Positions 29,801 to 31,809 of a stretch of DNA of 31,809 nucleotides are shown piece after piece. Each line of letters opens with the position of its first letter. Positions within the stretch are counted from its first letter, which is position 1. This stretch comes from a virus: positions 1-31,809 of the IMG/VR virus record IMGVR_UViG_3300017697_000059. One strand, 5' to 3'. Below the pieces are notes generated by a model. That model did not search any database and was not told where the DNA came from. It saw only the letters and a list, made by a program, of their open reading frames with translations. Made by a program: the position numbers and the translations under genes.

Positions 29801-29869
29801 CAGAAACACTAGTGTTACAGAGAAAAAGTTTTAGGAAAGTTTTAGGAAAATTCCTAAAGTTTTGGGAAA
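29775..29869 (+). repeat. AAGTTTTRGGAAA iterons with an inverted repeat
   Basis: Four copies of AAGTTTTRGGAAA lie at 29775-29787, 29826-29838, 29837-29849 and 29857-29869; the middle two are 11 bp apart, one helical turn. Between copies 3 and 4 lies the perfect inverted repeat TTTAGGAA-AA-TTCCTAAA (29841-29858). The cluster ends 58 bases before the terminase small subunit gene, a typical position for a packaging recognition site; an origin or operator is also possible. Confidence 0.55.
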
Positions 29870-29919
29870 AGAGAGGACCGCAATGCTGGAATTTATTTTT
29901 TAATAATAATTACCTATAG
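29788..29919 (+). CDS. 43-aa ORF across the iterons
   Basis: The frame overlaps the 38-aa ORF by 13 bases and ends nine bases before the terminase small subunit. The product begins MGKIAETLVLQRKSFRKVLG, is very basic, and repeats the KVLGK wording found at the end of the 38-aa product because both cover iteron copies. There is no proper ribosome site. It may be only a by-product of the repeats. Confidence 0.25.
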   Translation: MGKIAETLVLQRKSFRKVLGKFLKFWEKRGPQCWNLFFNNNYL

Positions 29920-29927
29920 AGATATAT

Positions 29928-30467
29928 ATGCCACAAGTAAGTAAACAGATGAGAACTATTAAAGATTTAACAACCAAACAAAAAACCTATATTGATATAT
30001 TAGTTGCTAATTGGGGCAACATTACAAAAGTAGATGCTTTATTACAAGCTGGATACAAAAGTAAAAGTAAAGATGCAGCAATGGTCATGGCTAGTAAATT
30101 AACTAACCAAGATTTAAATCCACACGTTTGTAGATATCTAGAATATAGATTAAGTAAAGAACAAGAAAAATATGAAAAAGATAAATTAAGAAGATATAAA
30201 ACTTTTGAAAGGTTACGTGATGGAGCAGAACAAAAAGGTCAATACACTGGAGCAATTAATGCAGAGTTTAGATCGGGTCAATTAGCTGGACAATTTGTTG
30301 ATAAAAAAGAAGTTTTACACTCAACTTTAGAGGGTATGAGTAGGGAACAATTAGAAAATAGACTAAAAGAATTAGAAAATAAGATAAATGATGGGGGTAC
30401 AATCATTGATATTACGCCAAGTAAAAAAGAAACCAAAAAGGTTAACCGAAAAAAAAATTTGGAATAA
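29928..30467 (+). CDS. terS: Terminase small subunit
   Basis: The 179-aa product has the small-terminase helix-turn-helix layout: LTTKQKTYIDILVANWGNIT (14-33), KVDALLQAGYKSKSKDAAMV, then MASKLTNQDLNPHVCRYLEY, followed by a coiled coil (about 72-100, LSKEQEKYEKDKLRRYKTFE) and a flexible basic C-terminus. The AGYKSK-x2-AA and LNPHV pattern is the one used to recognise the family. It binds the packaging site and recruits the large subunit, which is not in this window. The ribosome site is weak (AGAGAT). Iterons lie just upstream. It overlaps the nuclease gene at its 3' end. Confidence 0.75.
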   Translation: MPQVSKQMRTIKDLTTKQKTYIDILVANWGNITKVDALLQAGYKSKSKDAAMVMASKLTNQDLNPHVCRYLEYRLSKEQEKYEKDKLRRYKTFERLRDGAEQKGQYTGAINAEFRSGQLAGQFVDKKEVLHSTLEGMSREQLENRLKELENKINDGGTIIDITPSKKETKKVNRKKNLE

Positions 30468-30855
30468 ACTTAACCTTTTTCAAAAGCAAAACGATTACGC
30501 TCATTTTATGAGAATAGAAAGCTCCACAATCAACGGAATACCTGATGTTTATTGTGTTTATGAAGGATATAATTTTTGGTTAGAATTAAAAGCAAACCAA
30601 GCTAAGAATAGTGGGTTGTCAAAGTATCAAACTGTGTGGCATTTAAAACATAAGAGAGCTGGTGGTATTTGTTTCATTATGAACTGGCCCCTCTTGCATG
30701 AACCTCCTAAAATTCTCGAAGTCCGTGAGCCCGGGATCGTAGTTCCCGTTCCCGTAGTTCCCGTTCCCGTTCTCACAATTTCAAATTGGATCTACCTGGA
30801 TGGCCAGCAGCCAGCAACTGGCCCTGCGGGAAACGGCAGTTCCCGTTCCCGTTAA
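30388..30855 (+). CDS. PD-(D/E)XK nuclease (VRR-NUC-like) with repeat-derived tail
   Basis: The catalytic region is compact: E44 in MRIESSTING, D53 in GIPDVYCVYEG, E66-x-K68 in FWLELKANQ, and Q81 and W84 in LSKYQTVWHLKHK. This matches VRR-NUC or Holliday-junction-resolvase-like phage nucleases. The start could be ATG 30388 or 30391 or TTG 30406; all overlap the terminase gene. The natural domain seems to end near FIMNWPLLHEPPKILEV; the last 40 or so residues (PVPVVPVPV, then GNGSSRSR) are encoded by GC-rich GTTCCCGTTCCCGT repeats and look like read-through into repeat DNA. It may trim or resolve DNA for packaging. Confidence 0.75.
   Translation: MMGVQSLILRQVKKKPKRLTEKKIWNKLNLFQKQNDYAHFMRIESSTINGIPDVYCVYEGYNFWLELKANQAKNSGLSKYQTVWHLKHKRAGGICFIMNWPLLHEPPKILEVREPGIVVPVPVVPVPVLTISNWIYLDGQQPATGPAGNGSSRSR
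30739..30853 (+). repeat. GTTCCCGTTCCCGT repeats in GC-rich DNA, first cluster
   Basis: A 15-bp unit GTAGTTCCCGTTCCC is repeated in tandem at 30739-30753 and 30754-30768. The core GTTCCCGTTCCCGTT occurs exactly at 30757-30771 and 30839-30853, and with one change at 30742-30756. Between them lies TGGCCAG ... CTGGCC (30801-30823), a 6-bp inverted repeat. The surrounding 350 bases are much richer in GC than the rest of the window. Confidence 0.8.
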
Positions 30856-30877
30856 CCCCAGAAAACTGGGGTTTTTT
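30854..30877 (+). terminator. Strong Rho-independent terminator
   Basis: AACCCCAG (30854-30861), loop AAAA, CTGGGGTT (30866-30873), then a run of six Ts (30872-30877). The 8-bp perfect stem and T run make this the best forward terminator in the window. It closes the terS-nuclease unit. Confidence 0.9.
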
Positions 30878-30980
30878 AAACCGTTTTCCAGCTCTGCCAG
30901 CCCGCCAGCTCCGGAAACGCTTGCACAAAAACCCAGAAAACGTGGACTTTTGCTTATTCTTTCCCAGGAGGTTTTTTTTG

Positions 30981-31009
30981 TTGACAGCTGCAGCTCACTG
31001 GTTTACGCT
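30981..31009 (+). promoter_or_regulatory. Promoter TTGACA-N17-TACGCT
   Basis: A consensus -35 TTGACA (30981-30986) is followed 17 bases later by TACGCT (31004-31009), a partial -10. It sits after the terminator and 29 bases before the next ATG, whose leader contains ATAACTAACGGAG. The rest of the 182-base gap (30878-30980) is GC-rich with CCAGC words and no gene. Confidence 0.5.
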
Positions 31010-31037
31010 TAACCCATAACTAACGGAGAATATAAAA

Positions 31038-31319
31038 ATGATACAAACACTATGCGAAACACAATTTTTAGAACATGTGCGTCAGCACTCACGCTGGAAG
31101 CAGTTCAGCTACGAGGCGTGGCAGTTAATTTACGAATGGGAGACAGAGATCAACCCAAAGGTAGAATATGACCCTATAGGCTTTTGTTGCGACTATTCAG
31201 AATACGAGAGCTTTAAGGACCTTCAAGAAGAGCACGAAGTTGAGTCGTTGGATGACCTAAGGGGCAAGACTTGGGTAGGCGATCTTCCAAAGGGCCGTCT
31301 ATTAATTAGGAATTATTAA
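31038..31319 (+). CDS. Small acidic early-type protein, 93 aa
   Basis: GGAG nine bases upstream fixes the start. The product begins MIQTLCETQFLEHVRQHSRW and contains FSYEAWQLIYEWETEINPKV and PIGFCCDYSEYESFKDLQEE. FSYEA-x2-LIYE followed by FCCDYSEYES belongs to a small acidic protein family I recall from many phages, function unknown. By my count it has 19 Asp/Glu against about 10 Lys/Arg, so a DNA-mimic or anti-host role is conceivable but not shown. The gene is visibly richer in GC than the structural genes. A terminator and a host-like promoter precede it. Confidence 0.65.
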   Translation: MIQTLCETQFLEHVRQHSRWKQFSYEAWQLIYEWETEINPKVEYDPIGFCCDYSEYESFKDLQEEHEVESLDDLRGKTWVGDLPKGRLLIRNY

Positions 31320-31320
31320 T

Positions 31321-31428
31321 ATGATATTATTTCTATGTGGGCTCTTCGCCTCTTACATGGTGGCACCTAAGTTGGTGTCACTTGTAGGTTTTGTTCTTTT
31401 AATCGTGGTTGTGGGTTTAATATTTTAA
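31321..31428 (+). CDS. 35-aa membrane microprotein
   Basis: AGGA nine bases before the ATG and a one-base gap after the preceding stop support translation. The product reads MILFLCGLFASYMVAPKLVS then LVGFVLLIVVVGLIF, two short hydrophobic stretches around Pro-Lys, enough for one hairpin or a single long membrane helix. Phages often encode such tiny membrane proteins early (superinfection exclusion, membrane disturbance) or for lysis. Function unknown. Confidence 0.6.
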   Translation: MILFLCGLFASYMVAPKLVSLVGFVLLIVVVGLIF

Positions 31429-31434
31429 AAGCCC

Positions 31435-31449
31435 GTTCCCGTTCCCGTT
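31435..31449 (+). repeat. GTTCCCGTTCCCGTT repeat, second cluster
   Basis: Exact copy of the 15-base core at 30757 and 30839, immediately after the 35-aa gene. GC-rich DNA with CTGGC words continues to about 31525; read in reverse it contains TGGCCAGCGCAGCCAGC, close to TGGCCAGCAGCCAGCA at 30801-30816. Confidence 0.8.
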
Positions 31450-31527
31450 TCGCCTGGGGTTTTGTTTTTTTGCAGACAAGCTGGCTGCGCTGGCCAGGGG
31501 ACGCACGGGACGGAAATGAAGCAGCGT

Positions 31528-31555
31528 TTGACAAGAAACAAAAAAGTAGTATAAT
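31528..31555 (+). promoter_or_regulatory. Perfect consensus sigma70 promoter TTGACA-N16-TATAAT
   Basis: TTGACA (31528-31533) and TATAAT (31550-31555) match the consensus at all twelve positions with a 16-base spacer. The -10 runs into ATTAACGGA, also found after the -10 at 18327. It would drive strong transcription by host polymerase on entry. Confidence 0.85.
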
Positions 31556-31582
31556 TAACGGATAACTAACGGAGGAAAAAAA

Positions 31583-31809
31583 ATGGAAGAAGATAAAAAT
31601 ATCATCTACTCTTGTAAAGAACATGGGCTAGATGTCTACCGAGAGATAAAAAATAACTCACGAGTACCGAAGACGCATATATATTGTTACTTTCCACCCA
31701 TCAATGAGGGGAAGCGACAAGTTCACGAGAAGATGTGGGTGAAGATTACTAAAGGTAATCGGAAGAAAGGACAAGGTCTATTGGACAACAAACCAAGACA
31801 TAATTACCA
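31583..31809 (+). CDS. Early-type protein, 3' partial (DUF2314-like wording)
   Basis: ATG 31583 follows CTAACGGAGG at good spacing and a consensus promoter, and the frame stays open to the window end (75 codons). The product begins MEEDKNIIYSCKEHGLDVYR, and HEKMWVKITKGNRKKGQGLL then DNKPRHNY closes the visible part. The MWVKIT-x-G-x4-G-x-G-x-L-x-N-x-P pattern resembles DUF2314-type or similar small phage proteins, a weak match made from memory. Its promoter suggests high expression at the start of infection. Confidence 0.65.
   Translation, partial: MEEDKNIIYSCKEHGLDVYREIKNNSRVPKTHIYCYFPPINEGKRQVHEKMWVKITKGNRKKGQGLLDNKPRHNY

Noticed and set aside
30739-30771. TTCCCG repeats as a CRISPR array
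   Set aside because: Units are too short, lack unique spacers of regular length, and are partly coding.
30786-31019. Open frames on the plus strand crossing the terminator after the nuclease
   Set aside because: They read through a strong Rho-independent terminator and repeat DNA and lack ribosome sites.
31367-31624. An 85-codon minus-strand open frame over the early region
   Set aside because: It runs through a consensus plus-strand promoter, a GC repeat and two plus-strand genes, with a low-complexity product and no leader signals.
1-31809. tRNA genes, integrase and attachment site
   Set aside because: No T-loop-like GTTCRANNC with cloverleaf context was found by eye, and no tyrosine or serine recombinase motif appears in any frame. 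A tRNAscan or Infernal run could overturn this.

Overview
The window is a 31.8 kb piece of an AT-rich, densely packed, tailed dsDNA phage genome. It has the gene content of marine podovirus-like phages such as the pelagiphages of SAR11. That assignment rests on base composition, gene families remembered from marine phages, and the lack of any bacterial gene; no database search was run. Almost all genes lie on the + strand with TAATG, ATGA or GTGA junctions. Terminase large subunit, portal, capsid, integrase, T7-type RNA polymerase and an obvious endolysin are not seen, so the genome continues beyond both edges.

Layout. (1) 1-5760: the end of a tail nozzle/DNA-stabilisation-like gene, two small structural candidates, two Fe(II)/2-oxoglutarate oxygenases, a small gene behind a promoter, and two glycosyltransferases (GT-B, then GT-A). 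(2) 5790-14754: a glycine-rich virion candidate, a small GNAT-like protein, three large internal-virion/ejection candidates and two membrane proteins. (3) 14738-15530: a regulatory stretch holding a sigma70-like promoter, a leader with two hairpins, a perfect Shine-Dalgarno driving a 27-aa peptide, a Lys/Gly repeat protein, and a start codon buried in a hairpin. (4) 15488-25265: replication and recombination genes. These are a Cas4/RecB-like nuclease, an SNF2 helicase (the only large minus-strand gene), an SSB-like protein, an archaeo-eukaryotic-type primase, a UvrD-like helicase, a DUF3310 protein, microgenes, and a family A DNA polymerase with proofreading motifs and Leu at the Pol I 762 position. 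(5) 25258-29579: an accessory block with a minus-strand microgene, an orphan C5 DNA methyltransferase, a PP-loop (PAPS-reductase-like) protein, a ribbon-helix-helix candidate, a CxxC zinc protein, an HNH nuclease and unknown genes. (6) 29580-31809: a candidate minus-strand small RNA, AAGTTTTRGGAAA iterons, terminase small subunit, a PD-(D/E)XK nuclease, a strong terminator, GC-rich GTTCCCGTTCCCGTT repeats, and small early-type genes behind host-like promoters, one of them perfect TTGACA-N16-TATAAT.

How it fits together. With no phage RNA polymerase visible, transcription probably uses host sigma70-like promoters. Several use a TTGCAA -35 box. Two of these would start transcripts at or next to the ATG (leaderless), and one palindromic TTGCAA appears to serve two divergent promoters. 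The replisome pairs a family A polymerase with a stand-alone primase and SF1/SF2 helicases rather than a T7-type primase-helicase. The most unusual material is in the non-coding parts: the candidate sRNA at 29578-29648, the switch-like leaders at 14779-14849, 15469-15530 and 25529-25567, the iterons before terS, and the GC-rich repeats.
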